The notes under the pieces: generated by a model
The model's database searches: none
The model's input: the letters and a program-made list of their open reading frames with translations, nothing else
Told to the model about the DNA's origin: nothing
Position numbers and translations under genes: made by a program
Origin: Struthidea cinerea
Lineage: Eukaryota > Chordata > Aves > Passeriformes > Corcoracidae
DNA length: 64,000 nt
Direction: 5' to 3'
Assembly (NCBI GenBank): GCA_013397865.1
Contig: VZTI01003650.1
Coordinates: 248,001-312,000, forward strand
In this document: one piece after another, positions 50,201-60,900 of the stretch
How positions within the stretch are numbered: position 1 is the first letter of the stretch
Layout: the number at the start of each line of letters is the position of its first letter

Positions 50201-51456
50201 GCTGTGCTTAAGGAACAGCATTGCTGAAGCTGTGTCAATGCACCAACAGCCAGGGAGTGACTCTCTACTTAATTAAATGCACTGTTAAAACTGGTCCTGA
50301 GCAAAAATCTGTAGGGAGCCTGAAGTTCTTGCTTGAGTGACAGGTGTCATGCCATAGAAACCAAAATTTTTTAAAGTACTCTCTTTAGAATGAATTTCAT
50401 GCTGTAAGTGAAATAATTGAATGTAGAGCAATGTGTGATATTGATAATTTTTTCATAATTGCAGTAATCATGTTAAAATATTGACTATTGAGTAATTCTG
50501 CTTACTGGCTGCAGTGCTTTCACAGCATGAAATTAATCTCAAGCTATCTTTCAAACAAAAAGCAACATCTGCCCACTGTATCATGTGGCCTAAAAAAACT
50601 CGCTGGATTCGTAGTGGCCTGGCTGAAAATGGCAGGTGGAGAAGAAGGTGACGGAAGAGAAGTCCTCTGCCACAGACGTCATTGTAAAAGGCTGTTTCTG
50701 GGCTGCATGTTTGCTTTGATTATGCAATATCTGGAATGCCTTCACCTGGTCTGGAACAGGTGAACAAAATACAGTTAGAGAGAGACCAAGCGATGCTTTT
50801 ATTTTTTGGAATACTTACTAGCTTTCTCTGCTTCTTTTCTGTTTTTATAAAGGAGCTGGGAAAAGCCAAGAAACACCAAGAAATCAGAACATTGAGGGAA
50901 AAGTGAACGCAAATTTTTGTGTGCAGATTTTTTTTCTGAAAAATTGCAAGGGTTTTGCTAGAAAAAATTACAACAGTATTACTTCAAATGCATTTAAATG
51001 CTTAAAAATGTTCCCCCTACCAAGTATTTCAGCTGAGGTTATTTTATTTCCAGACTTGTAATACCAGTGCAGTTACAATACTTGCAGGCATTACCTCTGT
51101 GAGCCAGATGTGCTGTTAAATGGGAACAACATGCTCATTTTCCAAGCTTCCTATCTAAACCCATCATTTTTTCCTGTCTTTGTGCTATAATATATCTTCA
51201 ATCATAATCGGTATGACTTTAACCTCCCTGAGCATATGGGAAGTGAGCTTCTCCCTTGCAAACTGGATGAGCTCGCTCACCTGATTCACTCCTGGGAGCA
51301 GAATCTGTAGATCTGACCAAGTGGGACTGTGGGAGTGAGTGGTTGGAGGGAGTGTGACTGCCCAGTCTGGTATCAGCTTACAGTTACATGGATCTGCAAG
51401 CAGTCAAACTGCAGCCTTGGTGTTCATCACTGAACAGAGGTGAAACAGAGAAATAG

Positions 51457-51742
51457 CATAGAATGGGTTGGCTTGGAAGGGACCTTAAAAAACATCCAGT
51501 TCCAACCCACCAGACATGGACAGATTCACCCTTGTCTAGACCAGGTTGCCCAGAGCCCCATCCAACTGGGCCTTGAACAATACCAGGGTTGGAGCATCCA
51601 CAGCTTCTCTGGGCAACCTGTTCTGGTGCCTCACTACCCTCATGGTCAAGAATTTCTTCATAATATCTAATCTAAACCCACCTTATTTCAGTTTAAAATT
51701 GTTGCCCCTTGTTCTCTTGCTACAAGCCTTGGTAAAAAGTCC
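51457..51742 (-). mobile_element. CR1 LINE 3' end, antisense in intron 2
   Basis: The minus strand matches the CR1 3' untranslated region. It has a terminal segment of the GGTCCCTTCCAACCCA type and the CAGAGAAG...TGG block upstream of it. The terminal ATTCTAT-type end is at the low-coordinate edge. It is truncated at its 5' side near 51742, the usual pattern for CR1 insertions. It is short, non-coding and inserted opposite to the host gene. Confidence 0.93.
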
Positions 51743-52140
51743 AAAACCATAGCTGAGTTATTTTTACTGGTGTTACCTTTAACATCCTACTTGTGCATAG
51801 GAACAAGTCCTGTCAGCACAGAGCTATCTTTCCGAGATACTGTTCCATGAATTCAGTGTTTGTGATAGGACCTGTCTGTACTGCAGAGGTAATAGGTGAG
51901 TTTTTAGTGTTATTAGTCTTGTCTGCTGGAGAGGTGCTGATGGTTGGGTGTTTACCGTACTCATCATAAGCATCATGATGTCTGTGCTCTGCAAGGTTAT
52001 CTCTTCCTGAATTGTCAGTTGCATTTATTGTATTTATGATAACTCTGTTTTAGAAATGTTGACCTGCCATATGACAAACTCACAAATTATTAACTGTCAG
52101 AAAGTTCTGTGGCTTATTTGACTTGTTCACATTTAACAAG

Positions 52141-52503
52141 GTTGTTTCTGATGACCACTGGAAGAGGTCCACATCCCAGGATGAAGAAAAGGCAGACTCA
52201 CAAAAGGTCACACCCAGGAAATGGGGTTCTGGAAAAAGATCCCGGCCCAGACCACTCTCAGACTATGGCCAAATGTCGATCCGAAGTTTCTCTATACCAG
52301 AAGATGCAGTTGCAGTGGAGTCGCAGAAGACAGGCTGCATGGATGGAGAAGATCAGCCAGGACTGGCATCCGTTGGGTCTGTGATCCAAAGCAATACTGT
52401 AGGCTACAACAGAGGGGGAAAAAGAAGACCCATCTCCGTAATAGGTGGGGTCAATTTCTATGGAGACGATCAAGCAGAAGAGAGAGAAAATCTGCTGACA
52501 CAA
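52141..52503 (+). CDS. SPATA13: SPATA13 (ASEF2) internal exon carrying the RPISVIGG motif
   Basis: This 363-base exon has an acceptor at AACAAG|GTT and a donor at CAA|GTAAGA (52503/52504). It is phase 0 at both ends and encodes 121 residues without a stop. Its C-terminal part (KRRPISVIGGVNFYGDD...ENLLTQ) corresponds closely to the start of the APC-binding region in mammalian SPATA13, where an RPISVIGGV stretch is followed by an acidic segment ending LLTQ. The N-terminal part is Ser/Arg/Lys-rich and probably disordered, with a basic KRSRPRPLSDYG stretch. The short mammalian isoform is known to replace sequence before RPISV with another first exon. I do not see that exon here. Because it is phase-neutral, skipping this exon would not shift the frame. 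Confidence 0.93.
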
Positions 52504-55500
52504 GTAAGATAAACAGATGTGCTCTGCAAACTGCAAAAGACCCTTTCACTTCCTTGTCTCTGTCTTCAGCCTAGAAAATAGAATGGATGCTTCCTTCTCT
52601 TCCTTCCCTTTTGTCAAGCTGGCATCACGTACTTAGAATACTGCTTTCCTGGTCACTAATTACTTTGTCTTCTTGCTAAAAAAAAAAAACAGCATGGAAC
52701 AAACCTGATACTGACTTTGGGATAGTCTTTTCTGTATTGTAAAATAACCTGATTTCTTTCTTGGCATGGTCATTATGTCTCATGTTGGTCTAAAAGGGCT
52801 CATTTGTGTGTAAGACAGTTGTGTGTTTAGTCTCCTTACAGGGTGTTGGGCCTGAGGAACAGAGGAGTACAAGCAAATGCAATAATAACACATTATTTAT
52901 TGATCATTTCAAATTATCCAAAAGCAGGCCTGTTCAAAACCTGTGGCATTAACAGTGGTGTTTAAAATCTTGGTTTTGGCATAGCAAAGATACTTAAAAC
53001 TAAAGAAGACATTGCTTGAGAAAATTGGTAATAAATTGAGAAATTAATGAAATTAAGAATTTAAGAAAACTAACAATATAAATACAGTGTCTGTTCATGT
53101 ACTACTAAATTGATCAGATGAAACCCAGGTTGGAAACCTATAAGCAAGCAGTGTGTACTTGAATAGTACCTATATTTGCAATCTGTGTGGGCTTAAGTAA
53201 AAGAGTGAGAGATTAAAAACTTCTGAAAGGTAAAAATTGCTCCTTTCTTCCTGGAGGTAGTGCTGAGCAAGCACAATGTGTAGAGGAACTTACTGTTGTG
53301 TTGGTGGTCGTAGCCCCATCTTGCACTTGGTTGCAGAGCTTCAGGCTCACAGGCTTTCTTGTAAAACTGCACTGGTCAGGCATTTTCCACTTTCCATGGA
53401 ACCTGGAGGACCTCTGCCTAAAGCAGTTGTCAAGCTGATACAACAACTGAAAAAAAGAAATAGTATTTGCATCCTCAAAAAATTTGATTCTGTGGTGGTT
53501 ATTAATTGAATTTGAGTCTTCTTAGTCTTTGTCATGCCACTTCATCTCCTGCTGGGAAGTTTAAGGGTACCAAAGTGTTGAAACAATGGCAGGATTTTAA
53601 GTTTCCTGGGAAAAACATTTTATAACATGGACATTGTTACTGTATTTTGCACATTTTTTTCATAATTCCCTGGATAAAAAAATGCATCTTGATGCAAAAC
53701 CCCAGCTGAACCAAATGAACCTTTTACCCATGCAAAGGCTTTAGTTTCAAATCCTATGTAATTAAGGTATTTTAAAGTTGATGCTATCTCTTAACTTGGA
53801 GAAAAAAAAAAGAGGAAAATATTCATTATAAAATTCTAGGCCATCTTACTCAAGAATAATGGATGGATCTCAAGGAATAGTAAGTACTGGCAACTTGCTG
53901 TACTGTGGAAGTGATTAAACACTCTCCAGGCCCTTCATTTAGCGCTGAAACCAGATTGATGTCTTTTCAAACCTTGTTCACATCAGTTTAATAGCGAAGG
54001 AACATGCGTCGAGGCAGCTATTTGAGTGGACTCTTTCCATGCTCCAGTGCTGCCATGAGGGCTTGGCTGAGGTTAAATGAGCACATTGCTGCATCACTGT
54101 GGTCAAGGCCAAAACGATGGAGCATTCCCAACAAGGGCACATTATTAAGCCAAATTATGGCCTTCCCAGGACTCCCACTGAGTAAAAGCACATCCATGTT
54201 GGTCTGGGGAAAGGATTTGGACTGAAGCCTTATAAGAAAATTTTAGTTGCCCAGAAATAAATAGCCTTTTTTGCTTACTCAGCCAGTTATTTGCATACAG
54301 TAATTGCCATCACTTCTATTAGCTATTTGATGCAACAAATCAGACTTTTTGTGGTGAAGGATCCTGGTATACTGATAAGGCACCTAAGGAATGAGGTTTA
54401 AAGATGAGGTTGTAGATAAGTCATATTCCATACACATTGAGGTTTTTGGCAGTCATAATAAAAAGTAAACTTTTAGCTGGAATGTAAAAATGGACTCATG
54501 AAGCAGGAACATATACACTAGAAGTATTTTGTGTGGGGCTGCCAAAGGCTGCTCTTCACACTGGTGATTTTTTTTTCTTTAAAGCTTTGAAAAACCATGG
54601 GAATATTTGGAAAGTATAAAGCTAATTCCTTCTTTGCTGTATTTTGTTTTGGTCTGACAGCTTAGGTGTGAGAAAACATTTTCAAACAATACTGTCACAG
54701 GTTTCGTAACAGTCAAGAGATAGTTAATTAAAAAACCATCCCTGATGTTTCAGATTACTTGATAGAAGAGCAGGAACAACTGAACAATAAGAGAAGATCT
54801 AAAGACTAGTTTCTCTGAAGTTCGTGTGCTGAGGCCTGGCTGTTTAACATTGAATGCTTATGCAAGATCATTCAGCCTGGCTAATGTGGAATTGTTCAGG
54901 GACAACATAAAATCAGACTCAATTTGCAAATAAAACGGGGGTAGGTTCTCCAGTCATAATTTAACAAATGAATGATTTATCCAGAGAAAATGGCTTTGAG
55001 ATAAAGTTGCAGTAAACTTGGTATTATCCCTTTTTTATGAGACTCCTGGGAACTCAAAAACAGAGCATCATTTAGACAGTTATTATTGTCTTGTTTATTT
55101 TACTGACAAGCAATACAGTTAACTGATGAAAGCAAAAATTCACCACCTCTGCAGGAAACCTGTTCCAGTGTTTTACCATCCTCATCCTAGAAAGCCTTTT
55201 CATTAATCTAAATTGACCCTCCTTCAGTTGAAAGCTATTCCCCCTTGTCCTATCACTACATGCTGTTGTAAAAAGTCCCTCTCCAGCTCTCTTGTAGGCC
55301 CCCATGGGTACTGAAGGGCCACAGTGAGGTCTCCCTGGAGCCTTCTCTTCTCCAGGCTGAACAACCCCAGCTCTCTCAGCCCAGTCTTCATAGGAGAGGT
55401 GCTCCTGCCTTCTGATTGCCTTCAAAAAAGAGTATTACAAGATGAAAATTATAGAGCATGTCTGACCACAACAGAAGGCTAAGGAGTTTTTAATGTAACG

Positions 55501-55705
55501 AAGACCTGTAATGTAATAAAACTTGTTCTGTGATGCTGGTGGACATGGTATGCAGTATTTAAGCAATGTCACTTCAACATAGGGGATTTTACTGCCCCTG
55601 TAATTACCTGGACTATCCGGAGAAACCTTACTTCATACCTGAGCTTTGCTCAGTTGGACTTGCTGATAGCTTTACTAATACTGGATTTTCCTGTTTTCTC
55701 GGTAG
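52504..55705 (+). other. SPATA13: SPATA13 intron 3
   Basis: It runs from GTAAGA to a T-rich acceptor, TTTTCTCGGTAG (55705). It contains an antisense CR1 fragment (55141-55423) and short A-runs. No coding exon is seen. Confidence 0.85.
55141..55423 (-). mobile_element. CR1 LINE 3'UTR fragment, antisense in intron 3
   Basis: The minus strand reads through the CR1 segment with CTCTCCTATGAAGAC, GGTTGTTCAGCCTGGAGAAG and TACAAGAGAGC, and stops at about 55141 before the family's terminal segment. Both ends are therefore missing. It overlaps the CR1 piece of intron 2 only in part of the consensus and looks like a separate insertion. Confidence 0.93.
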
Positions 55706-55850
55706 CCTGTGATACGGCCACCCGTTCCAGCACACCAGGTGCCTCCATACAAGGCTGTTTCAGCCAGGTTCCGGCCACTCACCTTCTCACAAAGTACCCC
55801 CATCGGCCTGGACCGGGTGGGACGGAGGCGGCAGATGAGAACATCTAACG
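55706..55850 (+). CDS. SPATA13: SPATA13 (ASEF2) exon of the APC-binding region
   Basis: The 145-base exon, acceptor CGGTAG|CCT and donor AACG|GTAAGA (55850/55851), encodes 48 residues plus one base (phase 1). The protein is nearly identical to the mammalian SPATA13/ASEF-family segment between the RPISV motif and the SH3 domain, including PAHQVPPYKAVSARFRP, FSQSTPIGLDRVG and RRRQM. In the family this part belongs to the APC-binding region. Together with the neighbouring SH3 domain it holds the exchange domain inactive until APC binds. The leftover G fits a following Val codon, as in mammals, where the sequence continues VSSDGG. That next exon is not found before the window ends. This is the strongest evidence for the gene's identity. 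Confidence 0.97.
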
Positions 55851-56920
55851 GTAAGATGAGCGAGTATTTTCAGATCAGAAAGTCATGCCCCAGGCTGAGC
55901 AAGAATTAGAATATAATATGGAACACAAAAGGGTGGAAACCAACTCAATGACAAAGGAATACCCAACTAAGTTGCTTTGTTTTGTGAGTTTCTTGTTAGT
56001 AGTTGCTGTCCTCATGTAAAACTTTTTTCCACTTCTACTGTTTGGCATTGCTATGGTTTATTGTTCTGTACCACTTACACTCCTGTATTTTCCACTCTCT
56101 GTTCACATACTTGCCTGAAGACAATAGATTATGAAGGAAGTAAGTTCAAATATGCTTGAATTCATACCTGAACTCTAGCCACACCACACATGTATCTTTA
56201 ATTTTCTGTTGCTACACATTCAGCTTTACTTAGATAGGCAAGCCTTAAATAATTAAGCGGCTTGTTGGTGAGTGTAGCCCAAGCAAGGCTCTGGTACATG
56301 AGGGACAGGTTCTTGGAAAAAAATTGCCTTTTTTGAAGCATTGCCCTTTAACAGGCTCGCTGATGTGTCCTGTGTAATTTTGCTGTAATTGTTTACTCTT
56401 AGCATGCAGTTCTATCTGGAGTTAATAGGAGTAGTCTATTAACTGGTCTAGTAGTAGTGGAACATTTCTTCACAGGTGGTACCAGAAGAACCTGGGTTAA
56501 CACCATTTGTGTTCCTTCAGACACTGGCAAGAGTTGGAAATAAAAGCAAAATTTTCACTCTGTATCTTTCACTGTTAATAGTGAACAAAGCACTGTTGGG
56601 AACCTTCACCCCGAACCTTCTGGATCAAGGCTTCCTGTGATTGAAGTAGGAAACTTAACAAATAGCATTTTCAATGTTTATTAAAATTACATGTATGTTT
56701 ACAAATCAGTACTGGGCTTCTATGGTTCTCAGCTAAGTTTTAGCTGCAGTGTTGTCCAAATTCTGCCAGAAATGCTTTAACTACAAATTAATTTATGAAA
56801 GAACATGTTCAAACTGAATTCTCCTGTCTTGAATAGAACATGACAGTTTTTTTGAGGAGGTGCTCTCCAAGAAGCAGACTTGAGAATTTCTAACCATGGC
56901 AATGAGAAGGACTAATCCAC

Positions 56921-57061
56921 TGAGATGAGCTCAGTTGGTTGGATAATGGTGTTAATAATGCCAAGGCTGTGGGTTTGATCCCCATATGGGCGATTCACTT
57001 AAGGGTTGGACTTGATGATCCTTGTGGGTCCCTTCCAACCCAGAATATTCTGTGATTCTGA
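56921..57061 (+). mobile_element. tRNA-Ile-derived SINE with CR1-like tail (TguSINE1-like)
   Basis: The head resembles tRNA-Ile(AAT): an A-box-like GAGCTCAGTTGG (56928-56939), an anticodon-loop-like TTAATAA, and a B-box-like GGTTTGATCCC (56972-56982) in which the usual CG has become TG. The tail resembles the 3' end of CR1, with GGACTTGATGATCC, CCCTTCCAACCCAG and a final TGTGATTCTG. This head-tail combination is that of passerine SINEs such as TguSINE1, which use CR1 enzymes to move. The copy is full length in outline and moderately diverged. Confidence 0.88.
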
Positions 57062-57064
57062 GAT

Positions 57065-57950
57065 ACATTATTATTGCTGGTTTAGACAGCTGGTTTAGGG
57101 AGCTAAACTCCAAATAAGCCACTCCCTTTCCGCCTGCCCCTTCCAGTAATGGAGGGACAATAAGGAGAAATTATGAGATAGCAATTTACTAAAATCACAA
57201 TAACAACAGTAATATTAATAGCAAAAAGTATGCAAAAAGAAGGTGCTTACCCACAAAAAAGGGCATTTACCACCATGAAAAAAAACACAACACTTCATGA
57301 AGACAGTGCCACGTGTGGTCTCCAGACAAAGGCAATATAATCACTGTTCCTGCATCTGGGCCACGAAGTATTTGGGACACAAAGGCAATACATCGAGGAG
57401 AGCTTCCCCTGCTTAGTGTTCTCCCACACCCCAGTCCAAAAACAACGAAGGACTAGGACAAGCAAACCCCTCGGAAGCTCGGATCATCACGTTGTGCCAC
57501 ACTGCCGCCTCACGTTGTGCCACACTGCCGCCTTCGATTCTGCACAGCTGCCTCCGGCACTGGTGCTGCTCCTCTTGGGCTCTTCTGGGGCTTGGGCTCC
57601 GTGTGGCTCAGCTAGGCTCAGCTCCACGCTGCTGCCTCTTTCTCTTGCGTTTTGTTCCCTGGGAGCGGTGTCTCAGACTCATCGTCGCTGTCCTTCAGCA
57701 CTATGTCTTAAAGCCATGACTTGAAGGAAGGGGAAGGGGACCGATAGTGGCAGAGAGGGGCTGGGTCCACTTGGCTGATCCCAATACCTTCTCCCTGGAG
57801 AGATCCAGCAAGATGGCAAACTTCGGTTTCCAGTGCCCAGCTTTTCCTGCTGAAACCACACCCCCAGCGATGATGTGGGTGGTATGGAATACACAGCGCT
57901 AAAAGCTCCACCCCCTCTTCACTCTAACCAGGGCAATTACATATACTCCA
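57065..57950 (-). mobile_element. Unresolved block, possible LTR fragment
   Basis: The right half (57400-57920) is richer in GC and CpG than the intron around it. It is compositionally distinct from the AT-rich left half and starts directly after the SINE. On the minus strand it begins near a TGTAATTGCCC sequence and has promoter-like GC-rich and CT-rich parts, which made me think of an endogenous retroviral LTR. I could not confirm matching ends, a target-site duplication, a primer-binding site or any retroviral coding sequence. It could equally be unique sequence or another repeat family. Confidence 0.25.
57488..57533. repeat. Perfect 23-bp tandem duplication
   Basis: Two identical 23-base units (57488-57510, 57511-57533) starting CACGTTGTGCC and ending CTGCCGCCT, in the GC-richer half of the unresolved block. 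Confidence 0.95.
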
Positions 57951-60900
57951 CTTGTATTTTCCTTTTAATTTATGTTGTAGTAAAATATTGGGAACTACTT
58001 TAAAACCCATGTCCTGAGTGTGTTCTGCTGTATGCATCTTAGTACACTTAATGATCCAGATCAGGCACTGAGGTAAATTAGACGTCGTATGCTGTGGCTC
58101 TGGCTGAGATTATGTGGTGTCTCAGTCCATGCTTCCAGAAGGACTACTCACAGAATAACAGGTCTGCCATAATGTAGTTGGGGAAAAAAAGAGGCTCTTT
58201 TATTATCACAGAGTAGGAATTATTTTTTCTATTTTTAGTTATCCTTTCCAATTCATGTGTGGAAACCACATGAAATAGTATTAGTTACCAAGACAACTGC
58301 CTGAGAGCAATATCTTTCCAGGTGTTTCGCTTTTGAATAACTGGTCTCCTAAACATAAACATAAGGATGACAAATACACAAACCAAGATTTCTGCCACTT
58401 TTCAGGACAATGAAGCCAAAGCAACCTTGGTTATGTTAGGTGTGACTTTTATGAGACCTTACAATAAACATAGAAGTGGAGCAGGAAAAGCTGCTGAAAT
58501 TAAACCTGTGAAGGAGTGGGGAATATCATGGACTTCACAGTTTGAAAGCAGTTGCAAAGATCTGTTAAGTAGCTCCAGAAGAACATTTTAAAGTGACTAG
58601 TGTCACACATTCTGATCTCTTTCCTTTTTTCTCTTAAATCACAAGGAATTTCCTTGTGTTTGAACATGTGAGAGTTTTTTGTTTGCTCATGCACAGTGAA
58701 ATTTGATAGCACAAAAGCCCTTTATTATAGAAAGTAATTCTAAACCCAAGCACTGAAAAGCAGTGGTATCTTATTTTAGTTACTTGCTAAAGCCTAATAC
58801 ATTGCATGCCGCCTTCTTATAGAAATGGCAGATAAAAGTGGAGATGTAAATTTTTAGAAAAACAGATGTTAGGAGACAGTGCAGCATCATCTGCAGGAAA
58901 CAGAGTAAGAATCAGACAACACAGAGGAAACTTCCCTTGAGACTTACATTGCTACTCTTGCACTTAAAGGGTTACAAGTTTTAAATTATATTAAACAGAT
59001 TGCCTGTTTGTCACTGGAGAGCGATTTTTATAAGCATCTTAAAAACTAACTCATCTTTTTTGCAGATTTTTGTGTGGGACTAGAATTTGGCCTGTGCGAA
59101 GTGCAGCTTGGGAATGACTCAGGAGAGTGGCTAGTTTTCTTAAGGAGAGAGCTCATGAGTGGAATCAAATGTTCAGTGTCTGCATGAGTGATGTGAGAAG
59201 GGAGGTATAAAATGAAATGGTAATTCTTGCTGGTGTGCTTAATTATTCACGGTACTAAAAGTGAGACATGAGGCACTACACTGGCGCCAGGCGTTGGTAA
59301 AGGCAAGGTAATGCACGTGGAGGAGGAAAAGAGCCTGATGTGCTTGCAGAAGAATGGACTTTGAATTGGATATTGTCATTCAGGAAGAGATCTTGCAGTC
59401 TTAACAGACATTGAGTCAGTGCAGTGCTTAGTAACAGTCAAAACAGTAAAAAAAAAAAGGGCAGGAGTTTGTAGGAAATGAATAGAGAACAAAACAGAAG
59501 GTCCAATTGTGCCACTGGTGTGTGTGGGGGCCATCTCCCTGTTCCTTTCCATCCCAAAAGGCATTTTTTTACAGGGAATGATACAGAGAAAAGCAGAAGG
59601 ACAAAAAAAATCGAGTCAGTATGTGTCTCTGGGAGGAGTGATTAATGTGGCTTGGGCTCTGCAACATGGAAAGAAGGACAATAGGAGAATAAAAATCTGT
59701 TTGGCATAGGAAAAATGAACAGATAATAGTTATTGTTTCCAATAATTTAAGAACTAAAGGCCACCAAATTAAACCACCAGAGAGCAAGCTCAAAATAAAA
59801 GATAGTTTTCACACTCTATAAAATTAAACTATAAAACTAATTGCTACACATTATATTTCACATCCCAACAGTTTAAAAAAATTCAGAAAGTGGTTTGAAA
59901 AATCCAGTTCATTAAACACAAAGATATAATTTCTGCCCCAGGAGGGGTCTGACTGATCTGCAGATAACTGGAATTTAGAAAAGTACATCAGAAAAATGCC
60001 ATCACACGCCTCATCTATTTTTATGTTCCTCCCTGGGCATCCGCTACTGGCTGCTGTCAGAGAACTGGTTGGGGGTGACCTGTGGTCTGCCCCAGGGTGG
60101 AGGGTTCTGTGATACCAGAGTGTATCTAGAACTGAATTTTCTTGAGGCGGATAAAGTACATTTTAGTATTTTAGTAAGTGCTACCCACAGCCTTTTCAGC
60201 TGTGCTAAGCCAGCTCAGCATGCATTTGGACAAGGTCACCGTGGACTGCCACTTCAAAGGACAGCCTGCGCCTCCTCCTGTCCCTGGCTGATCTACAAGG
60301 AAATGAACCCACTACCACCTCACCCCAAATGAGTACTTTTGTGATGGTTTCAGTTTGTGGCTGCACAATTGCTAGATGTGCTCTTGCAAAGGAGGGAGAG
60401 CAGAGCCCCCTCCATCCCAGCAGCATCCCACTGTGGCATTAGGTTAGTCATTGGGCAAAAGCACGCTGTCTGTTCCTTTCTGCAAAAATCAGACCAAAAG
60501 ATTTTCGGATTGTTTTTCAGAGGTTGTTTTTAAAAGTGTCTTGTAAAAGGGCTGTATGGGGTTTGATCTGGTTTTCCTTTGGCAGTTGAACTGTTTTTCC
60601 CTGGTGGGCAGGGTTTTAACATGGCAAAGAGCTTGTGCTCTGGCTGATTAAAAGTGTGAAGTTTTCACTTGCAGGTGCCAGGATCATCAGCACTTCGGTG
60701 TCATCAGTGTCACTACTGTTTGCCGGCTTGCTTTTTTTTAATGGCTTGTGCCAAGAAAAATGCTGTCTATGAAGATCTTTTGTAGTAGCTTGTTTTTATT
60801 GTGCTATCCAACTAGAGTCCTTGCAGCAAGAAATAATAGGGAAGTTTAAGAGATTCAGAAGCTAGTTTCTGTCAATCTCCCATGCATTGCAGCACAAACA

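Larger units (their letters stand above)
39095..52140 (+). other. SPATA13: SPATA13 intron 2 (13 kb)
   Basis: It runs from GTAAGA to an acceptor ending in TTTAACAAG (52140). Joining the flanking exons keeps the frame. I see no further coding exon. It contains a 28-bp tandem duplication (39685-39740), an AAAAC/poly-A tract (47215-47252) and an antisense CR1 fragment (51457-51742). The rest is AT-rich unique sequence with only short chance frames. Confidence 0.8.

Noticed and set aside
56921..56995. A tRNA-Ile gene
   Set aside because: The tRNA-like part lacks a proper acceptor stem, the B box is mutated and it runs straight into a CR1-like tail. It is a SINE head.
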